Shown: positions 36,216-45,732, counted from the first letter of the stretch. The stretch: DNA of 61,062 bases from BD1-7 clade bacterium (GCA_902705835.1 CACSIN010000003.1:124396-185457); one strand, 5' to 3'. Program-made: numbers and translations. Notes: generated from the letters alone by a model not told the origin.

Positions 36216-37808
36216 TTAGCCGTTAGCAGATTTTCCGAGCATCATGTCGGAACATTTGTCACCGATCATCATTGACGGTGCGTTGGTGTTACCACCAATC
36301 AACGTTGGAATGATCGATGCATCGGCTACACGCAAGCCTTCAACGCCGATAACTTTGAGTTCTGCATCGACAACAGCGTCGTTACCATTGCCCATTTTAC
36401 AGGTGCCCACTGGGTGGTAAACGGTCTCGGTTGTTTGCCCCATAACTTTGCGTAAATCTTCATCAGTTTCGAACTGTGTGCCCGGTTGGATTTCTTCGGT
36501 AATGATGCCGTTCCAGGCCTTTGCGCTCATAATGTTACGTAATACACGTACACATTTGATCATGAGCTGCCAATCATCTTCGTTGTCGCAGAAGTTAAAA
36601 TCGACATCAGGTTTGGCCATCGGGTCGTTGTTGACTGCTTTAATAGTTCCGCGGCTCTTCGGGCGCAGGTTACACGCGTGTAGGGTAACACCGTGTTGTG
36701 GAGGAAGCGGCTCGGTTAGGCCTGTCATGTTGACCGGAACAAAATGCAGCTGTACATCCGGACGATCCAGATCGTCGCTAGAGCGAATAAAACCGCCGCC
36801 TTCGATGTTGTTACAGGCACCAACCCCTTTTTTATGAACAAAGTAATCCCAAGCAACTTTTACATTCTTAGGGAAGCGATCAATGCCGTTCATAGCCAAT
36901 GGCTCGCTGATGCTAAAGCGCATGATCACATCAAGGTGTTCTTGCAGGTTTTTACCGACACCGGGTAGGTGAATCTTGGATTCAATACCGGCTGCTTTGA
37001 GCTCTTCGGTGTCTCCGATGCCAGACAACTGCAAAATGTGTGGGCTTTTGATGGTGCCAGCGCTGATAACGATTTCTTTGTTTGCGTCAGCACGCTGAGG
37101 TTTTTTCTTCTTAAGGTACTCAACCGCGACTGCTTTGTTGCCATCAAGTACAACACGGGTTACGTGAGCATCACAGATCACAGTCAGGTTTGGACGATCC
37201 AATACTGGTGTTAGAAATGCCGCTGCAGAACTCCAGCGTTTGCCATCTTTGATGGTTGCCTGGAACCGGCCAACGCCTTCTTGATTTGCGCCATTAAAGT
37301 CGTCGCAAGCACGGTAACCGGCTTCTTGGCCAGCATTCACAAACATGTCGTAGAGTGGGTTATCAGATGGCGCGTTGATAACATTCAGTTCGCCACCGAC
37401 ACCGTGGAAATCATCAGCGCCGCGAGTTTGGTTTTCGAATCGTTTGAAGTATGGAAGCACGTCGTTGAACGCCCAGCCATTGTTGCCTTGCGCTGCCCAA
37501 TCATCATAGTCAGTCGCATGACCGCGTATGTATACCATACCGTTAGACGAGCTGGAGCCGCCCAGTGTTTTTCCACGAGGAATTTCGTAGCGAGCACCGC
37601 CAAGGTGTTTCTGCGGGGTTGATTCAAACTTCCAATTGAGCTTGTTGCTCTTAAGGACTTCAGCACAGCCGCCCGGCATATGAATCATTGGGTTATTGTC
37701 TTTTGGGCCTGCTTCGAGCAGAAGTACTTTGTTACTAGCGTCGGCAGAAAGACGGTTTGCGAGTACACAGCCGGCGGATCCACCGCCAATTATTATGTAA
37801 TCGTACAT
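36216..37808 (-). CDS. GMC-family FAD oxidoreductase (choline/alcohol dehydrogenase-like)
   Basis: Flavoprotein of 530 residues. The ADP-binding motif YDYIIIGGGSAGCVLANRLS is at the N-terminus, GMC signature 1 is in RGKTLGGSSSSNGMVYIRGH, signature 2 is in SAGTIKSPHILQLSGIG, and the catalytic His lies in YHPVGTCKMG near the C-terminus with a second His/Asn position in IGGNTNAPSMMIG. The length fits alkanol dehydrogenases such as AlkJ and choline dehydrogenase BetA. No betaine genes and no alkane hydroxylase are nearby, so an alcohol substrate is inferred only. A nine-base inverted repeat lies just upstream and could be an operator. Confidence 0.92.
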   Translation of the reverse strand: MYDYIIIGGGSAGCVLANRLSADASNKVLLLEAGPKDNNPMIHMPGGCAEVLKSNKLNWKFESTPQKHLGGARYEIPRGKTLGGSSSSNGMVYIRGHATDYDDWAAQGNNGWAFNDVLPYFKRFENQTRGADDFHGVGGELNVINAPSDNPLYDMFVNAGQEAGYRACDDFNGANQEGVGRFQATIKDGKRWSSAAAFLTPVLDRPNLTVICDAHVTRVVLDGNKAVAVEYLKKKKPQRADANKEIVISAGTIKSPHILQLSGIGDTEELKAAGIESKIHLPGVGKNLQEHLDVIMRFSISEPLAMNGIDRFPKNVKVAWDYFVHKKGVGACNNIEGGGFIRSSDDLDRPDVQLHFVPVNMTGLTEPLPPQHGVTLHACNLRPKSRGTIKAVNNDPMAKPDVDFNFCDNEDDWQLMIKCVRVLRNIMSAKAWNGIITEEIQPGTQFETDEDLRKVMGQTTETVYHPVGTCKMGNGNDAVVDAELKVIGVEGLRVADASIIPTLIGGNTNAPSMMIGDKCSDMMLGKSANG

Positions 37809-38109
37809 GTGTAGTGCTCTTTGTTGGGGAATACACGGTGGAATGGCGATAGTTGATAGCGTTGTTAATCAATATGGTTGATAGCACTTAATGCTTTATC
37901 AACCACTTGAACGTTCGCGCGATCTAACGCGTTAAATACCGTTGTATTCCAAGTTTACAGTTATTAATTTTGCTGGTATTAAACCATATCTATCGGCTGT
38001 TTTATAGCGATGAGCGGGTTGATGACCGCTGTTTAATTGCGGGGCTGTACTTCGATTGCATATTCTCCATTTGCATTGATATGCATCTAACTCCTTTCAT
38101 TATGACCCA
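37809..38109. other. Intergenic region upstream of the GMC gene
   Basis: 301 bases between the GMC start and the end of the second sensor kinase. It contains the inverted repeat at 37875-37905 and a second GTTGATAGC at about 37851-37859, matching the left arm region. No gene is supported. Confidence 0.5.
37875..37905 (-). promoter_or_regulatory. Candidate operator: nine-base inverted repeat upstream of the GMC gene
   Basis: TGGTTGATA (37875-37883) and TATCAACCA (37897-37905) are perfect complements separated by 13 bases, about 67-97 bases before the GMC start. Spacing of half-sites by about two helical turns fits a dimeric repressor or activator; no regulator gene is adjacent. Confidence 0.4.
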
Positions 38110-40620
38110 TCAATCTGAAATTTGTTTAGTCCATCGGAAAATGATCTCGTTGAGAACTTCAGCTTGTAGCGGTTTGCTCAGGTGGTCATTCATGCCATAA
38201 GCCAAGCTCTTGTTGCGAGATTCGGCCAGCGCATGTGCTGTGATAGCGACAATGGGGACCGCACGCCATTCTTGTTCTGCTTCTATACGTCGAATTGCCA
38301 GCGTTGCGTCATAGCCGTCCATAACTGGCATCTCACAATCAACTAACAACAAGCTGAATCTATCAGGGTTTGCTGTGTAAGCGCGAACCAAGGATTCACC
38401 GTTGTCAACACATTCACATTTGTGCCCGAGCTTTTTGATCATGCCACGAATAACTTGTCGGTTAACCGGGTTATCTTCAGCAACCAATATGTGGCAAGCC
38501 GCTGCTGGGGAGTGTGGCTCTGGATCGTCTGTTACGTCAATGTACGAGGTATTTGGAAGTGCCTGTTTTGCGGAGGGATCCATACAAAGATCAAACCAGA
38601 TGCTGGTGCCTGATCCCGGTTTACTGTTTACACCCAGTTCGCCGCCCATTAATTGGACGAGTTGGCTGCAAATCGTCAGCCCCAGCCCAGTGCCGCCGTA
38701 AATTCGCGTAGTTGAAGAATCGGCCTGCTCAAAAGGGTGGAATAAACCGGCCACTTTACTGTTTTCTATCCCAACACCCGTATCCGTTACGACAAAACGC
38801 AGCCAGTGTGCTTTCTCGCGCGTCTGGTATAGGTGTTCAATACTGACTGAAACGGAGCCACTATTGGTAAATTTGAAGGCGTTGTCGACAAGGTTGATAA
38901 GCACCTGACGGATGCGTGTTTCATCGCCTTGCACATAAGTCGGAACAGACGGTTGAAGCTGACAGGAAAACGCGATTTCCTTTGTTGATGCTCTGCTGGC
39001 AAAAAGCAGCTCTAGACTCTTCATCAATTTTGTTAACTGGATGCTTGTCATATCCAGCTCGAGCTTGCCGGCTTCAATTTTTGAGTAGTCCAGAATGTCA
39101 TTGATGACTTTCATCAAGGTAAAGCCGGACTGTTCAACAACCTTTACATACGATGTCTGTTTTTTATCGAGCGGTGTATCTTTCAACAAATCAATCATAC
39201 CGAGTACGCCATTCATCGGTGTGCGAATTTCATGACTCATTTTTGCGAGAAATTCGCTTTTGGCCTGGTTTTTGGCGATAGCCGCTTCGGCGTCTGCGGA
39301 GTATTGGCTTTGGTCGCGGATCGTTTTCATGACCCGTGATGCCAAGCTCATCGAAAAGACAATCACCATAAGTACGTTGGCAATGCCGTTGTGGTATGTG
39401 GGGAGATAAAGTTGCTCGATAACGCCCATGCTACTTAGATAATCGAGCGCAGTCATGCCAATGTAGGCCAAGACACAGATCATAAAGTAGCCCGCATAAG
39501 GCATGTGTTTGATCCAATTTATTAGTGAAAAAACGCAAATACATAACACGAAGAATGCAGAGAAATACCGGAAAATCAGCGAAACCGTGTCTACTCCAAC
39601 GACGAGCGATGTGGCAAACAATAATGGATAAGTAACGGCGAACGAGATCAATATTTTATCCGCGATACGGCAATGTTCAGACATATAGAAGAACTGTCGA
39701 TAGAAGAGTACAAATGCGCTGATACTTATTGTTGCCAGAAAAAATATGACGTAGGGGTAGATATCACCAGGAAATGCCCAGAAAACATAATTGTTGGGCA
39801 TTTGAACGCCAAGGGACATGGCCGACAAAAGTAGATAGATAATAAAAAATACGTTTTCTTGCCGCTCTTTGAGTGCTCGGCTTATTAGCAGCAGGTAAAT
39901 GATACCGCCGAGCAATAAGCCTTCAAGCGTGTGCCTGATGGCCGACAAATAATAGAAATGAGTGCCGGCTTTTTCGCGACTGAATATTTTGGGGGCGAAA
40001 GTTGCTGCTAGATGTGTATCGACTCGTAGCAAATAGTTGATGGTTTGATTAGGTTTCAGATGAAGGTCAAACCCCATATTTCGGCTTTCGTACCGATGTT
40101 TTTGAAGGTTTTCCCAGCCGGAATGCCAATGTCGGGTAGTGTTATTTGTAGTTGCAAAGAGGGTGGCTTGATTTATCAGAAAGGTATCCAGATCAAGATA
40201 TAGGTCTAGGTTGCTTGCCGTTGCATTAACTAGTGTAAATTTATACCAGACGGGCTGTCTCTGAGGGTTTGGCCAGAATAGATTAACTTGTTTTTGAAAT
40301 GCGTCTTCAGGTAGGGACGAAACTGCAGCGAAGCTGTCGTTTTTGGGATCAGAATTGATATAAAAGAGGTGTTGAACCAACGCTATTTGCTGAGTGTAAG
40401 GGTTTGTAATAGTTATCGTATTGGTATCCTTCACCCCACTTGCAAGAGTAGGAGAGACGGCACAGAGTAAGGCGATAAAAACAGATATGACAAAGAATAA
40501 GGGCGAGTTGTATTGCTGCCATATTACTGGTTTTTGGTGGCTGTTATAACGTGCATAGCCTATGTTTAAAGGGGCCAATACAGTTGCGGCCGATGTCTTG
40601 ACTGGCAAGTGCACGAACAA
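38110..40620 (-). CDS. 7TMR-DISM hybrid sensor histidine kinase with canonical catalytic motifs
   Basis: Membrane sensor of up to 836 residues: a signal-peptide-like segment (LFFVISVFIALLCAVSPTLASG), periplasmic 7TMR-DISMED2-like domain (about 65-210), seven membrane helices (about 225-430), HisKA with SHEIRTPMNG (H463), HATPase with RQVLINLVDNAFKFT, VTDTGVGIE and YGGTGLGLTI, and one receiver (ED near 715, D761 in LLVDCEMPVMDG, Lys in HLSKPL). All expected catalytic residues are present, so it should autophosphorylate and pass phosphate to its own receiver. The start is uncertain: no ATG precedes the signal segment, and TTG at 40620 (after AGGGATTC) or GTG at 40614 are the candidates. No separate response regulator is adjacent. 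It is a paralogue of the kinase at 12984-16025. Confidence 0.92.
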   Translation of the reverse strand: MFVHLPVKTSAATVLAPLNIGYARYNSHQKPVIWQQYNSPLFFVISVFIALLCAVSPTLASGVKDTNTITITNPYTQQIALVQHLFYINSDPKNDSFAAVSSLPEDAFQKQVNLFWPNPQRQPVWYKFTLVNATASNLDLYLDLDTFLINQATLFATTNNTTRHWHSGWENLQKHRYESRNMGFDLHLKPNQTINYLLRVDTHLAATFAPKIFSREKAGTHFYYLSAIRHTLEGLLLGGIIYLLLISRALKERQENVFFIIYLLLSAMSLGVQMPNNYVFWAFPGDIYPYVIFFLATISISAFVLFYRQFFYMSEHCRIADKILISFAVTYPLLFATSLVVGVDTVSLIFRYFSAFFVLCICVFSLINWIKHMPYAGYFMICVLAYIGMTALDYLSSMGVIEQLYLPTYHNGIANVLMVIVFSMSLASRVMKTIRDQSQYSADAEAAIAKNQAKSEFLAKMSHEIRTPMNGVLGMIDLLKDTPLDKKQTSYVKVVEQSGFTLMKVINDILDYSKIEAGKLELDMTSIQLTKLMKSLELLFASRASTKEIAFSCQLQPSVPTYVQGDETRIRQVLINLVDNAFKFTNSGSVSVSIEHLYQTREKAHWLRFVVTDTGVGIENSKVAGLFHPFEQADSSTTRIYGGTGLGLTICSQLVQLMGGELGVNSKPGSGTSIWFDLCMDPSAKQALPNTSYIDVTDDPEPHSPAAACHILVAEDNPVNRQVIRGMIKKLGHKCECVDNGESLVRAYTANPDRFSLLLVDCEMPVMDGYDATLAIRRIEAEQEWRAVPIVAITAHALAESRNKSLAYGMNDHLSKPLQAEVLNEIIFRWTKQISD

Positions 40621-40835
40621 GAATCCCTGTGCTTGATAACAGTCAAAACTCTATTACAGCCACCGCTTTGATTCAATGAATTGTTTATTTTTCATGGTCT
40701 TAAACTGACCGTGGCACGGGTTGACTTTTGATCAATGCGGTGTTTTTATCGGTACTAGGTGTGTGATGAAAAAATAATAAAAGCGTCACACTCAGTCGTT
40801 AGACTGCCTACATCGATTACCAAGGAGAAGGAATC

Positions 40836-41015
40836 ATGAAGAAAGACAGTGAAGCTCGTTATGTAGCAACACGCGACAGAGAACGTGAAAACATCAATCG
40901 TCAGGTTGAAACGTTTTTGAAGCGTGGTGGCCAGATTGAGGTTCTAGGATCGGCGTTTGATCAACCAACTGATCCGAAGTGTCGTTTAGGCGACGAAGCC
41001 GGTTTCTTCGGCTAA
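40836..41015 (+). CDS. 59-residue SutA-like small protein
   Basis: Short ORF with an excellent ribosome-binding site, AAGGAGAAGG at 40822-40831, four bases before the ATG. The product begins MKKDSEARYVATRDRER, has NINRQVETFLKRGGQIEVLG in the middle and ends DPKCRLGDEAGFFG. The block with VETFLKRGGQIE resembles, from memory, the C-terminal part of the Pseudomonas RNA-polymerase-binding regulator SutA (a helix ending in FLARGGKV, then a Pro/Lys-rich tail), but the long acidic N-terminal tail of SutA is missing. It is a stand-alone gene divergent from the sensor kinase. The strong translation signal and low-complexity-free, charged composition support a real, well-expressed protein. Role inferred only. 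Confidence 0.75.
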   Translation: MKKDSEARYVATRDRERENINRQVETFLKRGGQIEVLGSAFDQPTDPKCRLGDEAGFFG

Positions 41016-41058
41016 TAAGAATAATAAGCTCCATCGTTAATTGCGGCTCTCCGTGATT

Positions 41059-41100
41059 CTCAAGTGCCTTCAGAAATAGATTTTTTTGTTGGCACTTGAG
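41059..41100. repeat. Ten-base perfect inverted repeat after the SutA-like gene
   Basis: CTCAAGTGCC (41059-41068) and GGCACTTGAG (41091-41100) are perfect complements with a 22-base loop that contains seven T. It lies 44 bases after the small gene and 111 bases before the end of the HopA1-like gene. It could be a weak terminator or mRNA-stabilising stem between convergent genes. Confidence 0.6.
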
Positions 41101-41210
41101 TAAAAAACCTCTTCGATAGTCTTCTGTCATTTCTGTAATCGTTAAAATCGTTTCTGCCGAAGTCGTATGTTGGTGTGATATTCCTCACGTTTATAAGTGA
41201 TTCATGAACC

Positions 41211-42155
41211 CTATTCGTTTTGCGGTTTTTTTGATGGATCTAACCCATAACCTCGAAAGGCCGCGACAACAAATCGTTTAAACGACTCAAAACTATCGCC
41301 GTAGTGTTGTTTGTTCTCGTTGTAATTCAGTGCAGCCCCTTTGATCAATTGAGCTCTTATTGTTCCGAAACTTTGGCAAACAGTTGCTCCAACGGGAATC
41401 ATGAGTTCATTGGTTGCTAGTCCGGTGCGAATTTGATCGGGTTCTGCACCAATGGATATGCCGATACCGTCTTGTATCCGTGTTGTCATTGCTGGGATTG
41501 ACTTTTCAAATACCCCGATGAGGTGTGTCATAGCCTGAGTAAGCTGCATTGCAGCTTCACGATTAACGCAGAAGAAGACAACGCTGTCGGCCCTTTCGAG
41601 TAATGGGCTCGCGAGCTTAATTCCGCATATCTGATGGTTTGGGTTTTGCTGTTTGTGCTGTAAAACCCACGCAATAAACTCCGGCGTTCGATCGAGACAT
41701 ACGTTTGCATAAACGCGATATTGTGGTGAGAGAACACCGAGGTGGAAGTAGAGAAAATCTGAATAGATTTCGATCGGTAATTTACGTTTTGCTTCTATCG
41801 TGTTGATTACGTCAGAAAGTTTGAGGTCAGTGTATTGGAAGGTTGCGCTCGACAGTTGGGGGTCGCTTCGTAACAAGCGCCAAAGGTCTATATAGAATCG
41901 TTTAAAATCCGATAGCTTCATTCCTTTGCGATTACTGGCTTGGGAGTAAATGGCATAAATTTTGGTGTCGAGATTTTCTGGTTGAGACATTAAGTCTTGG
42001 CGTTCAAAAATATGCTTGAGGAATATCTCAAGTTCTTCGTCCATATCACACGGCGTATGCAGTGCTTCTTTTAAGGCCAGTTCTTCTGAAGACGGCGTTG
42101 GCTTTTGGTAGGGCGCGTCACGATTTTTAGAAGCTTCTGATTTAACCTTAGGCAT
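41211..42155 (-). CDS. HopA1-like effector-family protein
   Basis: Protein of 314 residues with no signal peptide or membrane segment. Its C-terminal two thirds resembles the HopA1 family as I know it: FLYFHLGVLSPQYRVYANV, then IKLASPLLERADSVVFF, AMTHLIGVFEKSIPAMTTRIQDGIGISIGAEP, VCQSFGTIRAQLIKGAALNY, and a closing RGYGLDPSKKP. HopA1 proteins include a Pseudomonas syringae type III effector and enzymes in some lanthipeptide clusters. The N-terminal 50 residues are Lys/Glu/Ser-rich and probably flexible. I chose the ATG at 42155; a TTG at 42200 would add 15 residues. No secretion system or lanthipeptide precursor was seen nearby. Biochemical role unknown. Confidence 0.6.
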   Translation of the reverse strand: MPKVKSEASKNRDAPYQKPTPSSEELALKEALHTPCDMDEELEIFLKHIFERQDLMSQPENLDTKIYAIYSQASNRKGMKLSDFKRFYIDLWRLLRSDPQLSSATFQYTDLKLSDVINTIEAKRKLPIEIYSDFLYFHLGVLSPQYRVYANVCLDRTPEFIAWVLQHKQQNPNHQICGIKLASPLLERADSVVFFCVNREAAMQLTQAMTHLIGVFEKSIPAMTTRIQDGIGISIGAEPDQIRTGLATNELMIPVGATVCQSFGTIRAQLIKGAALNYNENKQHYGDSFESFKRFVVAAFRGYGLDPSKKPQNE

Positions 42156-42315
42156 GTGCAGATCCGTATTTGCGCTAGTCCCTAGCGAGTGGACAATCAA
42201 AGCAGCTCCAGGTTCGAGGGATCAGATCGACGTTAACGTGAAGCCTGACCGTTGGTTATTTTCCCCGAAAGCGGGATAGAATAGTGACCTGTTTTAAAGA
42301 TGACCCTCAGGGAAG

Positions 42316-43659
42316 ATGTGTAAACATATGGCTACCTCTAAAAAAAACCGCTCTGCTGTTCGGTATTGGGCGCTGTTTCTGCTGCTGATTGCGTACATCT
42401 TGTCGTTTATAGATCGTAATATTATGGCGATTCTGGTTGACCCTATTCGCCAGGATTTTCACATCTCGGATTTTGGCTATGGCTTATTGAATGGTGTTGC
42501 GTTTACTTTCTTTTATGCGTTCTTGGGATTGCCGATTGGATATTTGGCCGATAGGCGATCACGTACCCGAATTATTGGTGTGGGAACGGCTATTTGGAGT
42601 GTGATGACATTCACCTGCGGCATGGCGTCGGGTTTTGTTGGTTTATTCGCTGCTCGTGTTGGTGTTGGAATTGGCGAGGCGGCACTGTCGCCGCCAGCGC
42701 ATTCTCTGCTTTCGGATTATTTCAGCAAGCGACAGCTGCCGGTGGTGATGGCAATCTTTACACTGGGAATACCCGTAGGCATTGGAGTTTCATTCAGCTT
42801 GGGTGGCTATATCTACGGGTATTTCGATGCCATGGGCGGGGCGGCACTGCCGTTTTTAGGGGATCTTAAGCCCTGGCAGTTAACCTTTATGATGGTTGGT
42901 GCGCCGGGGCTGCTTTTGGCAGGTTTGATTTATATGCTGAAAGAGCCAGCCAGAACGGGGGTGATGGAAACTCGAGCCGAGCTTGGTGTGAATGAAGCGT
43001 TGGATTTCTTTAGACAGCATAAACGGGTCTATTTTTTCGTGTTTGCGGCAATCAGTGCGTTGTCGATTGTCGGTTACAGTTTAATGATGTGGTATGTCGC
43101 ACATATGAGTCGAGTTTATGATCTGCCGGCGTTTGAAATCAGCAAGACGTTTGGCCTGATTTACTTATTTTTCGGCTCTTTGGGTACGCTGGGAGGCGCG
43201 TGGTTGAGTGGCTTTCTGGGGCGTAAGGGGTATAAGGATGCTGGGATTCGAGTGCTACTAATTGTGGCAGTACTGTGGGTGGTTCCGGGTATTCTTGCGC
43301 CACAAATGCCAACGTTAACATCGGCTTTCATTATGGCTGCACCCTGTACCTTTTTTTTGAACGCTTTTTTTGGTGTGTCTATCGCCGCTGTTCAGGTCGT
43401 CACACCCAATCAATTGCGGGCTCAGGCGTCAGCTGTGTTGCTGCTGATGGCCAATATCGCTGGTTTGGCGATTGGCCCTGCAATTGTTGGTCTGCTCAGC
43501 GATGACGTGTTTTCTGGTGTGCATTCACTTGGCAATGCCCTGAGCTTGGTCGCTGCGATTTTTAGTCCGCTGGCCATTGCTTTAGTGATGTTTGCACTGA
43601 AGCCTTATCGGCAGTTGCTTGAAGCATCAGAGCAATGGTCGCTAACGAACGATGATTGA
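42316..43659 (+). CDS. MFS transporter, Spinster-like
   Basis: Twelve-helix major facilitator of 447 residues. It opens YWALFLLLIAYILSFIDRNIMAILVDPIRQDFHISDFGYGLLNGVAFTFFYAFLGLPIGYLADR, a pattern typical of the Spinster-related group, with the MFS loop motif as GYLADRRSRTR. VGIGEAALSPPAHSLLSDYF is the antiporter-like fifth helix motif. Substrates of bacterial members are unknown or varied. ATG at 42316 abuts GGGAAG and the ATG at 42328 is rather far from it, so the start is uncertain by four codons. It is divergent from the HopA1-like gene, with which it may share a control region. Confidence 0.88.
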   Translation: MCKHMATSKKNRSAVRYWALFLLLIAYILSFIDRNIMAILVDPIRQDFHISDFGYGLLNGVAFTFFYAFLGLPIGYLADRRSRTRIIGVGTAIWSVMTFTCGMASGFVGLFAARVGVGIGEAALSPPAHSLLSDYFSKRQLPVVMAIFTLGIPVGIGVSFSLGGYIYGYFDAMGGAALPFLGDLKPWQLTFMMVGAPGLLLAGLIYMLKEPARTGVMETRAELGVNEALDFFRQHKRVYFFVFAAISALSIVGYSLMMWYVAHMSRVYDLPAFEISKTFGLIYLFFGSLGTLGGAWLSGFLGRKGYKDAGIRVLLIVAVLWVVPGILAPQMPTLTSAFIMAAPCTFFLNAFFGVSIAAVQVVTPNQLRAQASAVLLLMANIAGLAIGPAIVGLLSDDVFSGVHSLGNALSLVAAIFSPLAIALVMFALKPYRQLLEASEQWSLTNDD

Positions 43660-43712
43660 TGCGCTGCGCAGAAAGCATCCTTCTTGATCGTTTGAATGTT
43701 GGGGCGAACAGC

Positions 43713-44216
43713 TCAGAGATCTTCGGCGGCAAGATGCCCTCGAACCACATTGAGAACATCTTCCTGTGTTTGCGGGCCAAGCAAGGTTGCTGTGACCTTG
43801 CCCTCCGGATCAATCACCACGGTTGTTGGCAGTACTTTCGGAAACGCGTAGTTATAGTGTTCATGAAAATTTGCGAGTGCGACCGGAAACGCAACGTCAA
43901 GCTTGCTAGCGTCTTTGGCGATTTGTTCGGCTGGTTTCTTGTCGTAGTTGATGCCAATGACGTTTACATCGTCGTTTGAATGGTTCAATTCATTGAGCTC
44001 GGGTATTTCTTCAATGCAGGGTTTGCACCACGCAGCCCAGTAATTCACCACTAACCATTGGCCAGAGTAATCGTTATAGTGCCCTGGTTTACCCGTGGCG
44101 TAATAAAAATCCGGCTCACTGCTGCAAGCTGAAAGACACAGCGCTAGCGCGATAGGGCCGAGTAAACACTGTATAAATCGTTGCAAGGGCATTCTTCGGG
44201 TCGAGGATCTTTGCAT
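43713..44216 (-). CDS. TlpA/ResA-like thioredoxin lipoprotein
   Basis: Exported thioredoxin-fold protein of 167 residues. The N-terminus has a basic stretch, a hydrophobic core and a lipobox LSAC (Cys near 31), so it is probably lipid-anchored facing the periplasm. The redox site is NYWAAWCKPCIEEIPEL (C64 and C67), with LNELNHSNDDVNVIGINYD and the cis-Pro region LPTTVVIDPEGKV typical of TlpA/ResA reductases. It is convergent with the MFS gene and starts back-to-back with arsC, the order I recall from Pseudomonas. A role in cytochrome or periplasmic thiol maintenance is likely. Confidence 0.88.
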   Translation of the reverse strand: MQRSSTRRMPLQRFIQCLLGPIALALCLSACSSEPDFYYATGKPGHYNDYSGQWLVVNYWAAWCKPCIEEIPELNELNHSNDDVNVIGINYDKKPAEQIAKDASKLDVAFPVALANFHEHYNYAFPKVLPTTVVIDPEGKVTATLLGPQTQEDVLNVVRGHLAAEDL

Positions 44217-44219
44217 CTT

Positions 44220-44228
44220 TGTTATAAT
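44220..44228 (+). promoter_or_regulatory. Extended -10 promoter element of arsC
   Basis: TGTTATAAT contains a perfect TATAAT (44223-44228) preceded by the TGn of extended -10 promoters. The -35 region is poor, as such promoters allow. The predicted start is about 33 bases before the arsC ATG. Confidence 0.5.
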
Positions 44229-44267
44229 CGCCGCTTTGTTTTGTCGTAGTAAAAAGGTTTAACGACT

Positions 44268-44624
44268 ATGAGTGAATTCACTATTTATCATAACCCTCGC
44301 TGCTCGAAATCTCGTCAGACGCTGGCATTGCTCGAAGAGCACGGTGTTTCACCGAGCATCGTATTGTACCTTGAGAATACGCCATCGGCAGAAACACTAG
44401 GCGCTATTGTAACCAAACTTGGTGGTGGTGCACGCGACATTATGCGCACAAAAGAAGATGCCTATAAGGAAAACAACTTTGCAGACGCATCATTGTCTGA
44501 TACCGCCTTGTTGGATTTGCTGGTTGCGCACCCTAAAGTCATCGAACGTCCGATTGTTGTCAAAGGGGATAAGGCTGTGATTGGGCGCCCGCCTGAAAAT
44601 GTCCTGGATCTCATTGGCGAGTAA
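44268..44624 (+). CDS. arsC: Glutaredoxin-dependent arsenate reductase, ArsC family
   Basis: Protein of 118 residues with the ArsC fold. The nucleophile is C12 in YHNPRCSKSRQTLALLEEHG, and later MRTKEDAYKENN and PIVVKGDKAVIGRPPENVLDL hold the arginines that bind arsenate. It is slightly shorter than the plasmid R773 enzyme (141) and fits the chromosomal YfgD/YffB-like branch, some of which may not reduce arsenate. It is followed by wrbA and a DUF2069 gene. No arsB or arsR is present, so arsenic resistance is not certain. Confidence 0.88.
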   Translation: MSEFTIYHNPRCSKSRQTLALLEEHGVSPSIVLYLENTPSAETLGAIVTKLGGGARDIMRTKEDAYKENNFADASLSDTALLDLLVAHPKVIERPIVVKGDKAVIGRPPENVLDLIGE

Positions 44625-45305
<681 letters not shown>

Positions 45306-45311
45306 TGCTGA

Positions 45312-45689
45312 ATGGCTAATTTTGAATCTAAATCTGATCTGGCGTTCAAGGCCACGATGGCGGGCTATTTTTTACAGCTGGTTATTGTTGTGTTGTCGAC
45401 CACGGCATTGGTGCCTACGCATAAATCACCTAACTTGGTAATCTGCGTGCTGTCGTTGATTCCGCTATTGATCCTACTGCCCTGGTTGATCAAACGAAAT
45501 ATTCGTGCCCATATCTGGTTATGTTTTATCGTTTTGGGCTACTTTTTGCCAGCCGTGCTGCATGCTTTTATTCCTCAATATGGCTGGCTTCCGTATGTTG
45601 AAGTCGCAAACCTTATCTATTTGTTTGTCGTTGCGATGTTGTTTGCACGATGGGAACAAAAACGTTATCAGATATCTGTAACACGCTGA
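45312..45689 (+). CDS. DUF2069 family membrane protein
   Basis: Inner-membrane protein of 125 residues with four hydrophobic segments: LQLVIVVLSTTALVP, VICVLSLIPLLILLPWLI, WLCFIVLGYFLPAVLHAF and YVEVANLIYLFVVAMLFA. The pattern matches the DUF2069 family commonly found after wrbA in pseudomonads. The ending RWEQKRY is conserved in my memory of this family. Function unknown. Confidence 0.85.
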   Translation: MANFESKSDLAFKATMAGYFLQLVIVVLSTTALVPTHKSPNLVICVLSLIPLLILLPWLIKRNIRAHIWLCFIVLGYFLPAVLHAFIPQYGWLPYVEVANLIYLFVVAMLFARWEQKRYQISVTR

Positions 45690-45732
45690 GGCCCAGCGTT
45701 ACACGATGGGCAGTGTGTAGCCGCAAGCAATA

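Noticed and set aside
36216-37808. Assignment of the GMC enzyme as choline dehydrogenase BetA
   Set aside because: No betB, betI or choline transporter nearby; several alcohol dehydrogenases share these motifs, so the call stays at family level.
44268-44624. Arsenic-resistance operon
   Set aside because: Only an ArsC-family gene is present; neither arsR nor arsB/acr3 is seen, and the neighbours (wrbA, DUF2069) match a housekeeping arrangement.
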